From positions 1,984,001 to 2,048,000 of the forward strand of contig NZ_SBHM01000007.1 of the NCBI RefSeq assembly GCF_004028095.1: a DNA stretch of 64,000 bases, written 5' to 3'. The position numbers and the translations under genes are program-made. This document shows, piece after piece, positions 41,840 to 50,836 of this stretch; the stretch's first letter is position 1, and every line of letters begins with the position of its first letter. Source of the stretch: Paenarthrobacter ureafaciens (GTDB lineage: Bacteria; Actinomycetota; Actinomycetes; Actinomycetales; Micrococcaceae). The notes under the pieces are model-generated. The model saw only the letters and a list, made by a program, of their open reading frames with translations, had not been told where the DNA came from and searched no databases.

Positions 41840-43458
41840 GCACCACTACCGCCGGACACCTGATCGTCCGCCAGCTTGAGCGCACCGGAATCCAGCGGGT
41901 CTACACCGTCCCCGGTGAGAGCTTCCTGGATGTCCTCGACGGACTCCACAGCTCGCCCATCACCAACGTGGTTGCCCGCCAGGAGGGGGGCGCCGGATTC
42001 ATGGCGCTCGCGGAAGGACGGCTCACCGAGCTTCCCGGCGTTGCGATGGTTACCCGGGGCCCGGGCGCGGCCAATGCCTTCATCGCCGTGCACACTGCTT
42101 ACCAGGACGCCACCCCGCTCATCCTGTTCGTGGGGCTGATCCCGGTAGCTGACCGCGGCCGCGAGTCCTTTCAGGAGTTCGACATCAACGCCTGGTTCGG
42201 CAGCACAGCCAAGAAGGTTCTCACCCTGGATGACGCGGCCTCGGCCGCCCGGGTGGTGGATGACGCCGTCTGCACTGCCCTGAGCGGACGTCCCGGGCCA
42301 GTCGTCATCGGCCTTCCCGAGGACGTACTGGTCCACGTCGTCGAGGAAATAACGGTGGAACCGCGCGCGGTGGCCCGTCCGGAACCCGCCGCCGCGGACC
42401 TTGAAGGCTTGAAGCAGAAGCTGGGCAAGGCACGCAAGCCGCTGATCGTCGTCGGCGGCGAAGGCTGGACGGAAGAGTCCGGCGCTCAGCTTGCCGCCTG
42501 GGCCACCCGCCACAACATCCCCGTCGTGGCAGACTTCCGTGCCTACGACGCCGTCCCGCACAGGAGCGAGGCCTACGCCGGCTACCTGGGGTACGGACGG
42601 AGCGACGCCAACGCCCAGCGCCTGGACGATGCCGATCTGGTGGTCTTCGTCGGCTGCGTCCGCAGCGATGTCCTTTCCGACGGTTACAAGCGCGGACTCA
42701 AGGCCCACACCGTGGTGGTCAACGCCGACGCCAACCTCCTGGGCCACTTTGGACGCCTGGACCAGCACATCATTGCCGACGTCACAGCGTTTGCAGGCGC
42801 CCTTGCCGCCGTCGAAGTCAGCACAGAACGCGAAGAGGGCTGGTTCGCCAGCGCCCGCGCCGACCACCTCGCGTACTCGACGCCAATGCCCGACGGCGGA
42901 ATCGGCGTGGACCTCGGCGTCGCCATGGAGGTGCTCAAGAAAGAGCTCGACGACGACGCCGTCCTCACCTTCGGTGCCGGAAACCACGCCATCTGGCCAG
43001 CCCGCTACCTGGAGCACAACTCCGCGAATTCGCTGGCAGCACCGCGCAACGGTGCCATGGGCATGGGAATCCCAGCGGCAGTAGCAGCCTCGCTCGCCTA
43101 TCCGGACCGGCAGGTCATCTCCGTGGCCGGCGACGGTTGCTTCATGATGAACGGCCAGGAACTCGCCACCGCCATGGGCTACGGCGCAACGCCCATAGTG
43201 CTGGTGGTGGACAACGGCATCTTCGCCACCATCCGTGAACACCAGGAAAATCACTACCCGGACAGGCCCTCCGGAACACATATGACCAACCCGGACTTCG
43301 CAGCCCTGGCCCGTTCCTACGGTGCCTACGGGGAGCGGGTGGACCGTACGGAGGACTTCGCAGCCGCGTTCCGCCGCGCCGTTGACTCCGGCCTGCCAGC
43401 CTTGCTGCACCTGCCGCAGGACCCCGCGACCCGTTCGCCCAAAACTTCCATCAACTGA
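41836..43458 (+). CDS. Thiamine-diphosphate-dependent decarboxylase/synthase-like enzyme
   Basis: 540 aa. TTG start at 41836 overlaps the transporter stop (TTGA), with AAGGG about 9 nt upstream; the frame remains open further upstream only as a shadow of the transporter. Three-domain acetolactate-synthase/benzoylformate-decarboxylase fold: ThDP-activating glutamate in TVPGESFLDVLDG, and the Mg-ThDP motif GDGCFMMNGQELATAMGYG ending VDNG. Probably decarboxylates a 2-oxo acid to an aldehyde, which the aldehyde dehydrogenase encoded next would oxidise. Whether it is a decarboxylase, synthase or lyase cannot be settled by reading. Confidence 0.88.
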   Translation: MSTTTAGHLIVRQLERTGIQRVYTVPGESFLDVLDGLHSSPITNVVARQEGGAGFMALAEGRLTELPGVAMVTRGPGAANAFIAVHTAYQDATPLILFVGLIPVADRGRESFQEFDINAWFGSTAKKVLTLDDAASAARVVDDAVCTALSGRPGPVVIGLPEDVLVHVVEEITVEPRAVARPEPAAADLEGLKQKLGKARKPLIVVGGEGWTEESGAQLAAWATRHNIPVVADFRAYDAVPHRSEAYAGYLGYGRSDANAQRLDDADLVVFVGCVRSDVLSDGYKRGLKAHTVVVNADANLLGHFGRLDQHIIADVTAFAGALAAVEVSTEREEGWFASARADHLAYSTPMPDGGIGVDLGVAMEVLKKELDDDAVLTFGAGNHAIWPARYLEHNSANSLAAPRNGAMGMGIPAAVAASLAYPDRQVISVAGDGCFMMNGQELATAMGYGATPIVLVVDNGIFATIREHQENHYPDRPSGTHMTNPDFAALARSYGAYGERVDRTEDFAAAFRRAVDSGLPALLHLPQDPATRSPKTSIN

Positions 43459-43471
43459 CCGGAGCCCCACC

Positions 43472-44869
43472 GTGATCCAGCTTCAGAACATCATCAACGG
43501 AGAATCCGTACGCGCCGGGCAGACGCTGCCGTTCTTCGATCCCACCACCGGTGAGCAGATCGGCACGGCCCCGGACAGCGACGCCGCAGTGGTCGACTCC
43601 GCTTTCCAGGCTGCTGCCGCCGCCTTCAAGAGCTACAAGCGCACGACGCCGGGAACCCGCCAGTCGCTGCTGTTGCAGCTTGCCGACCTCATCGAGGCCA
43701 ACGTCGACCGGCTGCTCGAAGCTGAGGTCGCCTGCACCGGCAAGCCGGCCGCGCTGACCAAGGAGCTCGAAATCCTGCGCGGCGCAGACCAGCTGCGCTT
43801 TTTCGCCGGTGCTTGCCGCGTGGTTTCAGGAACTGCCCAGACCGAGTACGTGGAAGGGTTCTCCTCCACCATCCGCAGGGAGCCGCTGGGCGTCGTCGCC
43901 CAGATCACGCCGTGGAACTACCCGTTCATGATGGCCATCTGGAAGATCGGTCCGGCCTTGGCAGCGGGCAACACACTGGTCCTCAAGCCAGCCGACACCA
44001 CCCCGTGGTCCACCGTGATTCTCGCTGAACTGGCCCAACAGGTGTACCCCGCCGGTGTAGTGAACGTGGTCTGCGGCGGACGCGAAGCCGGGGCAGCGAT
44101 GGTGGACCACGAAATCCCGGAAATGGTCTCGATCACCGGTTCCACCCGGGCCGGCGCCCAGGTTATGTCGGCGGCGTCGAAAACCCTCAAGGACGTTCAC
44201 CTGGAGCTCGGCGGCAAGGCCCCTGCAGTGGTGTTTGCCGACGTCGACATCCAGCGGACCGCCCGCGAAATCGCCCTTGGTGCCTTCTTCAACGCAGGCC
44301 AGGACTGCACTGCCGTTACCCGTGTGCTGGTCCACCGGGACATCCACCCGGAGTTCGCAACGGCACTTGCCGATGCTGCCTCCGCCCTGCGTGTGGGGGA
44401 GGACCTGGGGCCGCTCAACAGCGCCGCACAGCTGGAGCGCGTGGAGGGTTTCATGACCCGCCTCCCGGCCAACGCCACCGTGCTGACCGGCGGCAAGCGC
44501 ACCGGCACCGGGTACTACTTTGAACCGACGGTCATTGACGGTGTTTTCCAAAGCGATGAAGTGGTCTGCGACGAGATCTTCGGACCCGTGCTGACAGTCC
44601 AGCCCTTCGGAACCGAAGACGAGGCCTTGGAGCTCGCCAACGGCACCAAGTATGCCTTGGCCTCCAGCGTATGGTCCGAGAATCACGGCGTGGTGACGCG
44701 GGTTTCCAACGAACTCGACTTCGGAGCGGTGTGGATCAACTGCCACCAGGTGATCCCGGCAGAGGCGCCCCACGGGGGTTTCAAGCATTCCGGCACGGGC
44801 AAGGACCTCTCCGTATTCGGGCTTGAGGACTACACCCGCATCAAGTCCGTCACCACGTCCCACCGCTAG
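43472..44869 (+). CDS. NAD(P)-dependent aldehyde dehydrogenase
   Basis: 465 aa, GTG with GGAG 7 nt upstream, 13 bp after the ThDP-enzyme stop. Aldehyde dehydrogenase fold with QITPWNYPFMMAIWK, the catalytic glutamate in LELGGKAPAVVF and the catalytic cysteine in NAGQDCTAVTRVLV. The GQDCTA context is typical of gamma-aminobutyraldehyde/betaine-aldehyde-type members, hinting at an amino- or polar aldehyde. Likely oxidises the product of the preceding decarboxylase. Confidence 0.94.
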   Translation: MIQLQNIINGESVRAGQTLPFFDPTTGEQIGTAPDSDAAVVDSAFQAAAAAFKSYKRTTPGTRQSLLLQLADLIEANVDRLLEAEVACTGKPAALTKELEILRGADQLRFFAGACRVVSGTAQTEYVEGFSSTIRREPLGVVAQITPWNYPFMMAIWKIGPALAAGNTLVLKPADTTPWSTVILAELAQQVYPAGVVNVVCGGREAGAAMVDHEIPEMVSITGSTRAGAQVMSAASKTLKDVHLELGGKAPAVVFADVDIQRTAREIALGAFFNAGQDCTAVTRVLVHRDIHPEFATALADAASALRVGEDLGPLNSAAQLERVEGFMTRLPANATVLTGGKRTGTGYYFEPTVIDGVFQSDEVVCDEIFGPVLTVQPFGTEDEALELANGTKYALASSVWSENHGVVTRVSNELDFGAVWINCHQVIPAEAPHGGFKHSGTGKDLSVFGLEDYTRIKSVTTSHR

Positions 44870-44878
44870 GGACAAGCC

Positions 44879-46603
44879 ATGAAACTGGATCTTGTGCTAC
44901 AGAACGCAGACATCATCACCATGGAGCCGGACCGTCCCACGGCGGAATCCATGGGAATCTGGCAGGGCCGGATCGTGGGCTTCGACGGAGACCTGGCAGG
45001 TCTCGAAGCAACCCAGGTCCTGGACCTGGGTGGCACCACGATCACGCCCGGCTTCATTGATGCGCATTGCCACACCACGTGGTTCGGCCTTGGTTTGGCG
45101 GAGCTCGACGTCTCCGGCGCCCGGGCACTGGCGGAGCTTTATGATCTCCTCCGGGGTGCCGTCTCAGGTGGCGTTGAAGCCGGTCGCGAACAGTGGCTCT
45201 TCGCCACCGGCTTCAATCAGGCCCACCTGGACGGCGCCTTCCCGGACATCGACGAACTCGACCGCATCACCGGCAATCGCCCTTTCTTCATGCGCCACAC
45301 GTCAGGCCACATGGCGGTGGTCAACACAGCCGCGCTGCGGCTGGCAGGTGCCGAGTCGCCGTCGTTCCCCGATCCCGACGGCGGAGAAATAGTCCGTGAC
45401 GCAGCGGGACGTCCCACGGGAGTCGTCCAGGAGACGGCGCAGGAACTCATCCAACAGCTGATCCTGCCGTATTCGCTGGAGGACATCGAAGCTGCACTGG
45501 AGCGGGCCACCAAGTACTACGCGTCCGAGGGAATCACGAGCTTCACCGAAGCCGGCGTGGGAGGCGGCTGGATCGGCCACAGCCCTGCCGAGCTGGCTGC
45601 CTACCAACGCGCCGCGTCCAACGGACGTTTGCATGCCCGTGCGCAGGTGATGCCGGTCCTGGATATCCTGCACGGCTTGAACGGCCACGCTGCCGACAGC
45701 CCTGCCGCGGCCCCCATCGGCCTGGACCTGGGGATAGCCACAGGATTCGGGGGTGATTTCTTGTCCCTGGGGCCCGCCAAGGTATTCATGGACGGCTCGC
45801 TCCTGGGCGAAACCGCAGCGGTCAGCCACGAGTTCTGCAGCCACGGACACAAGGACAACACCGGCAACAAAGGCTACTTCCAAGCCGACCCCGACCAGCT
45901 GCGCGAACGCATCGAGGCTGCCTACGCGGCGGGGTGGTCCATTGCTGCCCATGCAATCGGCGACCGCGCCATTGACCTGGCCCTGGACATCATCACCGAC
46001 TGCCAAGCAACGTACGGCCCGAGGCGTATTCCCAACAGGATTGAGCACGCGTCCATGACACGGCCCGGGCAACTGCCCCGATTGGCCGGGGCGGGCATCG
46101 CGGTGACTCCGCAATCGAGTTTCTTCCGCGACCTCGGAGACGCGATGACCGAATCCCTTGGCCCGGAGCGGCTGGACTGGGCCTACCGGGCGTCAAGCTT
46201 CCTCGAGGCCGGAGTGGCACTTGCAGGAAGTTCGGACCGGCCCGTCGCCGACGGCAACGTCCTGCGCGGCATGCAGGCATTCGTCGACCGCATGACCGAA
46301 TCCGGTGTCGTCTTCGGTAATCCGGCCGAACGGCTCACGCCCCGCCAGGCCGTGGCCGCGTACACCTCCGGGGCCGCGGCAGCCACCGGTGCCCTGGCTG
46401 ACAAAGGAACGTTGACACCCGGCAAGCTCGCCGACTTCACCGTCCTCTCCGGATCACCATTGCAGGCACCTGACATCAGTGAACTCCGTGTCCTGGCCAC
46501 CGCCGTCGGCGGCCGCTTCACGTACCAATCAACCGACTTCCAGGCCGGACTTTCCCCGGAAAGCCCGGTCCTGGCCCGCATCTCTGCAAGCCACAGCGCA
46601 TAG
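44879..46603 (+). CDS. YtcJ-type metal-dependent amidohydrolase
   Basis: 574 aa, ATG 9 bp after the dehydrogenase stop, AGGGAC upstream. Amidohydrolase family 3: metal-binding TPGFIDAHCHTTWFG, then histidines in RHTSGHMAVVN, SIAAHAIGDRAIDLALD and NRIEHASMTRP, and C-terminal ALADKGTLTPGKLADFTVLS typical of the composite beta domain. Hydrolyses an amide or cyclic amide/ureide; YtcJ-like proteins have few known substrates. No signal peptide. Acts upstream of the N-carbamoyl/allantoate-type hydrolase in the same operon, or in parallel. Confidence 0.9.
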   Translation: MKLDLVLQNADIITMEPDRPTAESMGIWQGRIVGFDGDLAGLEATQVLDLGGTTITPGFIDAHCHTTWFGLGLAELDVSGARALAELYDLLRGAVSGGVEAGREQWLFATGFNQAHLDGAFPDIDELDRITGNRPFFMRHTSGHMAVVNTAALRLAGAESPSFPDPDGGEIVRDAAGRPTGVVQETAQELIQQLILPYSLEDIEAALERATKYYASEGITSFTEAGVGGGWIGHSPAELAAYQRAASNGRLHARAQVMPVLDILHGLNGHAADSPAAAPIGLDLGIATGFGGDFLSLGPAKVFMDGSLLGETAAVSHEFCSHGHKDNTGNKGYFQADPDQLRERIEAAYAAGWSIAAHAIGDRAIDLALDIITDCQATYGPRRIPNRIEHASMTRPGQLPRLAGAGIAVTPQSSFFRDLGDAMTESLGPERLDWAYRASSFLEAGVALAGSSDRPVADGNVLRGMQAFVDRMTESGVVFGNPAERLTPRQAVAAYTSGAAAATGALADKGTLTPGKLADFTVLSGSPLQAPDISELRVLATAVGGRFTYQSTDFQAGLSPESPVLARISASHSA

Positions 46604-46611
46604 GGGAAAAC

Positions 46612-47868
46612 ATGACCACCACAACCAGCTTCACTGCCCGGGACGCCGCCTTCGTGCAGGATTTCCACACCATGAGCGCATTCGGCGCCACCGAAAACGG
46701 CGGCGTGGACCGCCAGGCAGCCACCATCCCGGACGGCGAGCAGCGGCGGTGGCTCACCGCGCTCCTTGAGGAGCACGGTTTCACCGTGAAGTTCGACCGC
46801 GCGGGCAACCAGTGGGGCCTCTACGAGGCAGTACCGGGTGCTCCGTTCGTGGTGGTCGGCTCGCACATGGATTCGCAGCCGACGGCGGGACGATACGACG
46901 GCGCGTACGGTGTGCTCGCCGCGGCCCACGCCGCGTTCCGCCTGGTGGAGCGCTGGAAAGCGGGCGCTCCGGCACCCAGGTTCAACCTCGCCGTCGTGAA
47001 CTGGTTCAACGAGGAAGGCAGCCGCTTCAAGCCGTCCATGATGGGTTCGTCCGTCTACACGGGCAAGCTCGACCTCGAAGAAGCGCTCAACACCAAGGAC
47101 GCCGCCGGGGTCACGGTACGCGATGCCCTGGACGCGATTGGCTGCCGCGGTTCGTTCGAGGGGCCGCAGGCCGCCTACTGCGCCGAGATCCACATCGAAC
47201 AGGGCCGAAGCATGGAACGCGAAGGGATCACCATCGGCTTGGTGAGCTCCAACTGGGCCGCCAACAAGTACGAATTCGTGGTCCACGGTGAACAGGCGCA
47301 CACCGGTTCCACCGTGATCGCGGACCGCAAGGATGCCCTGTTGGGAGCCTCCATGCTGGTGGTGGCGGCCCGCGAACTGGCCGACCGTTTCCCCGGAGTC
47401 CTGCACACCTCCGTCGGTCAGCTCAACGTCTACCCGAATTCGCCGGTGGTGGTGCCTTCCCGCGTGAACCTGCTCCTTGACCTGCGCAGTGCCGATGAAA
47501 GCGTCCTGGCCGAGGCTGACGCCCTGCTGCACGCACGTATTGCGGACATCGAACGGGCAGCCAACGTCACAGTGGAGCAGCACCATTCGCACTCTTGGGC
47601 CGTCACGCCATACCAGCCCGAAGGCGTGGAGCTGGCAGCAAAGGTCGCGGCCGAACTGGGGCTCTCCAACAAGGAAGTCATGACGTTGGCCGGGCACGAT
47701 TCCACCAACATGAAAGATCTTGTTCCCACGGTGATGCTTTTTGTGCCCAGCGTGGACGGCATCTCCCATAACGAACACGAGTACACCAAGGACGAGGACA
47801 TCGTGGCCGGGCTGGCCATGCTCACCGAGGTGGTCGGCAGGCTCTGCGACGGGGCGCTGGAGGAGTAG
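46612..47868 (+). CDS. M20-family Zn-dependent hydrolase (N-carbamoyl-amino acid / allantoate amidohydrolase type)
   Basis: 418 aa, ATG 9 bp after the amidohydrolase stop. Dinuclear-zinc M20/HyuC/AllC fold: VVGSHMDSQPTAGRYDGAYG, NWFNEEGSRF, EIHIEQGRSME, the dimerisation/lid segment, and AGHDSTNMKDL with VDGISHNEHEYT. Family enzymes cleave N-carbamoyl-amino acids, allantoate or ureidoglycolate, releasing ammonia and CO2. Last gene of the five-gene operon; ends 2 bp from the convergent VOC-like gene, so the operon end is sharply defined. Confidence 0.93.
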   Translation: MTTTTSFTARDAAFVQDFHTMSAFGATENGGVDRQAATIPDGEQRRWLTALLEEHGFTVKFDRAGNQWGLYEAVPGAPFVVVGSHMDSQPTAGRYDGAYGVLAAAHAAFRLVERWKAGAPAPRFNLAVVNWFNEEGSRFKPSMMGSSVYTGKLDLEEALNTKDAAGVTVRDALDAIGCRGSFEGPQAAYCAEIHIEQGRSMEREGITIGLVSSNWAANKYEFVVHGEQAHTGSTVIADRKDALLGASMLVVAARELADRFPGVLHTSVGQLNVYPNSPVVVPSRVNLLLDLRSADESVLAEADALLHARIADIERAANVTVEQHHSHSWAVTPYQPEGVELAAKVAAELGLSNKEVMTLAGHDSTNMKDLVPTVMLFVPSVDGISHNEHEYTKDEDIVAGLAMLTEVVGRLCDGALEE

Positions 47869-47870
47869 CT

Positions 47871-48587
47871 TTATTTACCCGGTGCCGGTTTCCGAATCAC
47901 CATGGACGCCGGCGCGGAGCCGCCCACGGCATCCGGGTTGGCGACGTACAGGACATCGTCGTCGATCCTCGCGTCAATGCCCCCTTCGTGCAGCCGCTCC
48001 AGCAAAGGTTTCAAGCCGCCGTCGTACTCGAAGGCCAGGTCTCCGGACTCCGGGGCGGTTCCGTGAATCACCTGCAGGATCCCGCCGTTCTTGGTGGTGA
48101 AGGTCGCGGATTCGTCGTCGGCTGTCCGGGGACGGGCGCCGATGTTGGCGAGCTCCCGGGCGGAGCCGTCGACGTCGGGACTCACCCACGTGGCCACCAC
48201 GGCAAGTGCCGGGTCGGCTTTGTCCGAGGTAGCCCAACTGCCGTCAGGTGCCCGTTGGGCCTGGCCGGCGAAGAAGCTGAAACCATCCCTGCCGGTGACG
48301 TGGACGGTCTCGCCCTGTGCGGATTCGGTGACCGTGGCACGGGTGCCGTCGTCGCGGGTGCGTCGGGCGAATTCTTCCAGCACGCCGACCTCCACACCGA
48401 AAGCGGTGCTGCCGTCCCGGGGTTCGGATTGCTGGTGGCTGACCCTTTGCAGCGCAAGGCGACCGGATCCGGCGTCGAACTCCGCCCGGTCCCGGGCCTC
48501 GGACGTGGCTACCAGCCCCAAAGCTTCCAGCAGCTCAACCCATGGTTCAAGCCGGGACGTGAAATGGGTCGGGCGGGCACGCAGCAT
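47871..48587 (-). CDS. VOC (glyoxalase/dioxygenase fold) family protein
   Basis: 238 aa, ATG. Reads as two beta-alpha-beta modules, THFTSRLEPWVELLEALGLV then later VATWVSPDVDGSARELANIG followed by ILQVIHGTAPESGDLAFEYD, which fits a vicinal-oxygen-chelate fold. The usual metal ligands are not all obvious, so catalysis is uncertain. Convergent with the amidohydrolase operon and divergent from the YdeI-like gene. Function unknown. Confidence 0.72.
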   Translation of the reverse strand: MLRARPTHFTSRLEPWVELLEALGLVATSEARDRAEFDAGSGRLALQRVSHQQSEPRDGSTAFGVEVGVLEEFARRTRDDGTRATVTESAQGETVHVTGRDGFSFFAGQAQRAPDGSWATSDKADPALAVVATWVSPDVDGSARELANIGARPRTADDESATFTTKNGGILQVIHGTAPESGDLAFEYDGGLKPLLERLHEGGIDARIDDDVLYVANPDAVGGSAPASMVIRKPAPGK

Positions 48588-48691
48588 GGCTCCTCCTTGG
48601 GCGCGGCAGGGTCTCTGCGGTTCAGCCTATGCCGTGAAAGGTGTTTTGACTCCGCTTCCGCATGTGGGGCAGTTGCCAGCAGAATGGGGCC

Positions 48692-49315
48692 ATGGCCGTT
48701 GAGCTCGAAGAACTGATGGTTGCCGATGCTTCCGAATGGCGTGACTGGTTGTCCAAGCACGCCGCTGACAGCCCGGGTGTGTGGCTGATCCTGCACAAGA
48801 AGGGCGGGAACGTCACGGAGCTTAATTACGACGCCGCGCTGGACGAGGCCCTTTGCTTCGGCTGGATCGATGGACAATCCAAGAGCCGCGACGCCGAAAG
48901 CTACTTTCAACGGATGACGCCCCGGGGCCGCCGGAGCATCTGGTCGGCGCGCAACGTGGGGCACATTGCCCGGCTCGAATCCGAAGGCAGGATGACAGAC
49001 GCCGGGCGTGCCGCCGTCGACGCCGCCAAGGCCGATGGACGCTGGGAGGCCGCCTATGCCGGCCCCGCCGATTCGGTGGTTCCGGACGATCTTGCCGCGG
49101 CCATCGCCGCCGTGCCCGAGGCGCAGGCGATGTTCGAGGTACTGACCTCCCAGAACCGCTTCGCCCTCATTCACAGGACCAACCACGTCAAGGGTGCCGA
49201 CACCCGGGCGCGGAAGATCGCAGGTTTCGTGGAGATGCTGGTCCGCCACGAAACCCCGTACCCGCAGCGCAAAAAACCCAGTACCCCACCCAAGCCCCAA
49301 ACCCCACCCAAGTAG
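48692..49315 (+). CDS. YdeI/OmpD-associated family protein
   Basis: 207 aa; ATG at 48692 (VELEELMVADASEWRDWL). Matches the YdeI family of small cytosolic proteins, with the signature YDAALDEALCFGWIDGQ and YFQRMTPRGRRSIWSARNVG, and a C-terminal helix-rich region ending in a Lys/Pro tail (KKPSTPPKPQTPPK). Linked in E. coli to antimicrobial-peptide resistance, but biochemical function unknown. Its stop codon touches the first base of an inverted repeat that is now interrupted by an IS element. Confidence 0.85.
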   Translation: MAVELEELMVADASEWRDWLSKHAADSPGVWLILHKKGGNVTELNYDAALDEALCFGWIDGQSKSRDAESYFQRMTPRGRRSIWSARNVGHIARLESEGRMTDAGRAAVDAAKADGRWEAAYAGPADSVVPDDLAAAIAAVPEAQAMFEVLTSQNRFALIHRTNHVKGADTRARKIAGFVEMLVRHETPYPQRKKPSTPPKPQTPPK

Positions 49316-49334
49316 GTCGCATTTGTGCGCGTTT
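49315..49334. terminator. Left half of interrupted bidirectional terminator (member 2)
   Basis: GGTCGCATTTGTGCGCGTTT, starting at the last base of the YdeI-like stop codon. It is complementary over 20 bp to 50809-50828, now 1.5 kb away across the IS element. Before insertion it would have formed a hairpin between convergent ydeI-like and fbpC genes. Confidence 0.8.
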
Positions 49335-49342
49335 ACAGGGCT
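49328..49342. repeat. 15-bp target-site duplication, left copy
   Basis: CGCGTTTACAGGGCT, identical to 50792-50806, directly flanks the IS end. Length fits the upper range known for IS481-family duplications. Confidence 0.9.
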
Positions 49343-50791
49343 TGTCATGTCTCATGACCTTGTAGACACTTCATGTCTCATGACTTCGTGGACGGTTGTT
49401 GTCTCACGACTGTGTGGACACTTCGTCTTGGGACTTTGTTTGTCGGCCTCTGCGGGGCGGGTACTTTGTTCGTTTCTTGCGGGTGCCTTGTGGGTCTGCG
49501 ACGACTCCTGAGGGTTTTCCGTTGCCGACGTAGGTGGTTCCGTGCGGAGGTCTGGGGTGAGTGATGATCTCGGTGCCTTGTGCTCCGAAGAACATGATGG
49601 TGGTGTCGTCGTAGATGATGTGCACGGTGGTGCCGGTGTGTTCTTTGCCCATTTTGAAGTGGGTTCCTAGGATCGTCACGGACCCGTTCCGGTTCACTGT
49701 TCGGTGCGCGCTTTGCCTGTCCGTTGCGGGCGTGACTTGCTCAGGAACGGTTGGCGGGGGCGTTTTCGGGGTGGCGTTCCAGGCCTCATAGGGCGTCGTT
49801 CCCGCGGGTAGGCCTTGATGTTCGCGTTCGTTGTTGTAGTAGAGATCGAAAGCGTCGACCTGCAGTTGCAGGGCAGCCATTGAAGGGGCCGGGAGTTGCC
49901 TGTGCAGGTATCGGTGCAGGGTTTGGTGGAAGCGTTCGTTCTTGCCTTGGGTGGTGGGTTTGTAGGGTTTGCCCGTTATCGGTTCGATGCCTTTGGCTTT
50001 GAGGAACTCCACGAGGGCCCCGGTGCGGCCGCGGCGGGTGGGATTCAGTGCCGAGCCGTTGTCGGAAAGGAACTTCTGCGGTGCTCCGTGGCGTTCGATG
50101 GCCTGGGTAACGACGGCGATTGCGGCGGCGCTGGTTTCGCCGGGTGCGACCAGGGACGCCAGCGCCAAACGCGAATGATCATCGATGAGTTGGAAGATGG
50201 CTACCTTCTTGCCGCTGGCGAGCTGCCATTCGGTCGAGTCGATTTGCCAGCACGCGTTGGGTTGCGGATAGACGAACCTTTTGTAGGCGCTTCGAGGCTT
50301 CTTCCGCGGTTCGGGCATCACGACACCGGCCCGGGAAAAGATCCTGGCCACGGTGGCACGCGAGGGCGGTGTGAAGCCTTGTCGTGAGAGCTTCGCGATG
50401 ACAGAAAGCGGACCGTGGTCCTGCCCGCTCTCCTGCAGTTCCGCCCGGGTACCGAGCAGCAACTCGATCATCGCCTGTGGGGTCAGGGCCGGCATGGTTC
50501 TTGGAATCGTGGGCTTTTTCTCCAATGCCTTCACCGGCCCCACCTCGGCAGCCGCCGCCCGGACCCGGTAGAACCAGGCCCGGGAGACATTGTGCTTCCT
50601 GCAGAACGCAGTAACCGCGCCTCTGGGCGAATCCTCGGACCACGTTGCCACAGCATGCCGGATCTTGATGTCCGGTTGGGGTTTGCTCATGCATAGCAGC
50701 AAACCCGCAAGCTAAGTGTCCACGATGTCCTGAGACAGAGTGTCTACGAAGTCATGAGACAGAACTGTCTATTAAGTCATGAGACTCCACA
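49343..50791. mobile_element. IS481-family insertion sequence
   Basis: 1449 bp bounded by TGT...ACA ends and a 15-bp target duplication. Each end carries three imperfect copies of GTCTCATGAC about 25 bp apart (left 49349, 49375, 49401; right, inverted, 50727, 50751, 50776), forming extended terminal inverted repeats and probable transposase sites. One complete transposase gene, no frameshift, so the element looks intact and the insertion recent. It split a hairpin terminator rather than a gene. Confidence 0.93.
49404..50690 (-). CDS. IS481-family DDE transposase
   Basis: 428 aa from the ATG at 50690 (a TTG 12 bp upstream is an alternative). N-terminal helix-turn-helix (SPRGAVTAFCRKHNVSRAWF), then the rve catalytic core with the DDE triad in WQIDSTEW, FLSDNGSAL and GKNERFHQTL, and the IS481-typical NNEREHQGL and C-terminal beta domain (VTILGTHFKMGKEHTGTTV). 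Basic C-terminal tail. Complete and probably active. Confidence 0.94.
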   Translation of the reverse strand: MSKPQPDIKIRHAVATWSEDSPRGAVTAFCRKHNVSRAWFYRVRAAAAEVGPVKALEKKPTIPRTMPALTPQAMIELLLGTRAELQESGQDHGPLSVIAKLSRQGFTPPSRATVARIFSRAGVVMPEPRKKPRSAYKRFVYPQPNACWQIDSTEWQLASGKKVAIFQLIDDHSRLALASLVAPGETSAAAIAVVTQAIERHGAPQKFLSDNGSALNPTRRGRTGALVEFLKAKGIEPITGKPYKPTTQGKNERFHQTLHRYLHRQLPAPSMAALQLQVDAFDLYYNNEREHQGLPAGTTPYEAWNATPKTPPPTVPEQVTPATDRQSAHRTVNRNGSVTILGTHFKMGKEHTGTTVHIIYDDTTIMFFGAQGTEIITHPRPPHGTTYVGNGKPSGVVADPQGTRKKRTKYPPRRGRQTKSQDEVSTQS

Positions 50792-50806
50792 CGCGTTTAC
50801 AGGGCT
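50792..50806. repeat. 15-bp target-site duplication, right copy
   Basis: CGCGTTTACAGGGCT, identical to 49328-49342, directly abutting the right IS end. Confidence 0.9.
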
Positions 50807-50808
50807 CA

Positions 50809-50828
50809 AAACGCGCACAAATGCGACC
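50809..50828. terminator. Right half of interrupted bidirectional terminator (member 2)
   Basis: AAACGCGCACAAATGCGACC pairs over 20 bp with 49315-49334; the following CAGTT matches the constant end CAACTGGGTCGCA of the hairpin at 16365-16437, and GGGCTCA before it matches the loop core (TGAGCCC). It ends 8 bp from the fbpC stop at 50837. Confidence 0.8.
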
Positions 50829-50836
50829 CAGTTGGG

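Noticed and set aside
41641..44875. Long minus-strand frames opposite the ThDP enzyme and aldehyde dehydrogenase
   Set aside because: Antisense to genes with complete catalytic motifs; composition is that of a shadow frame.
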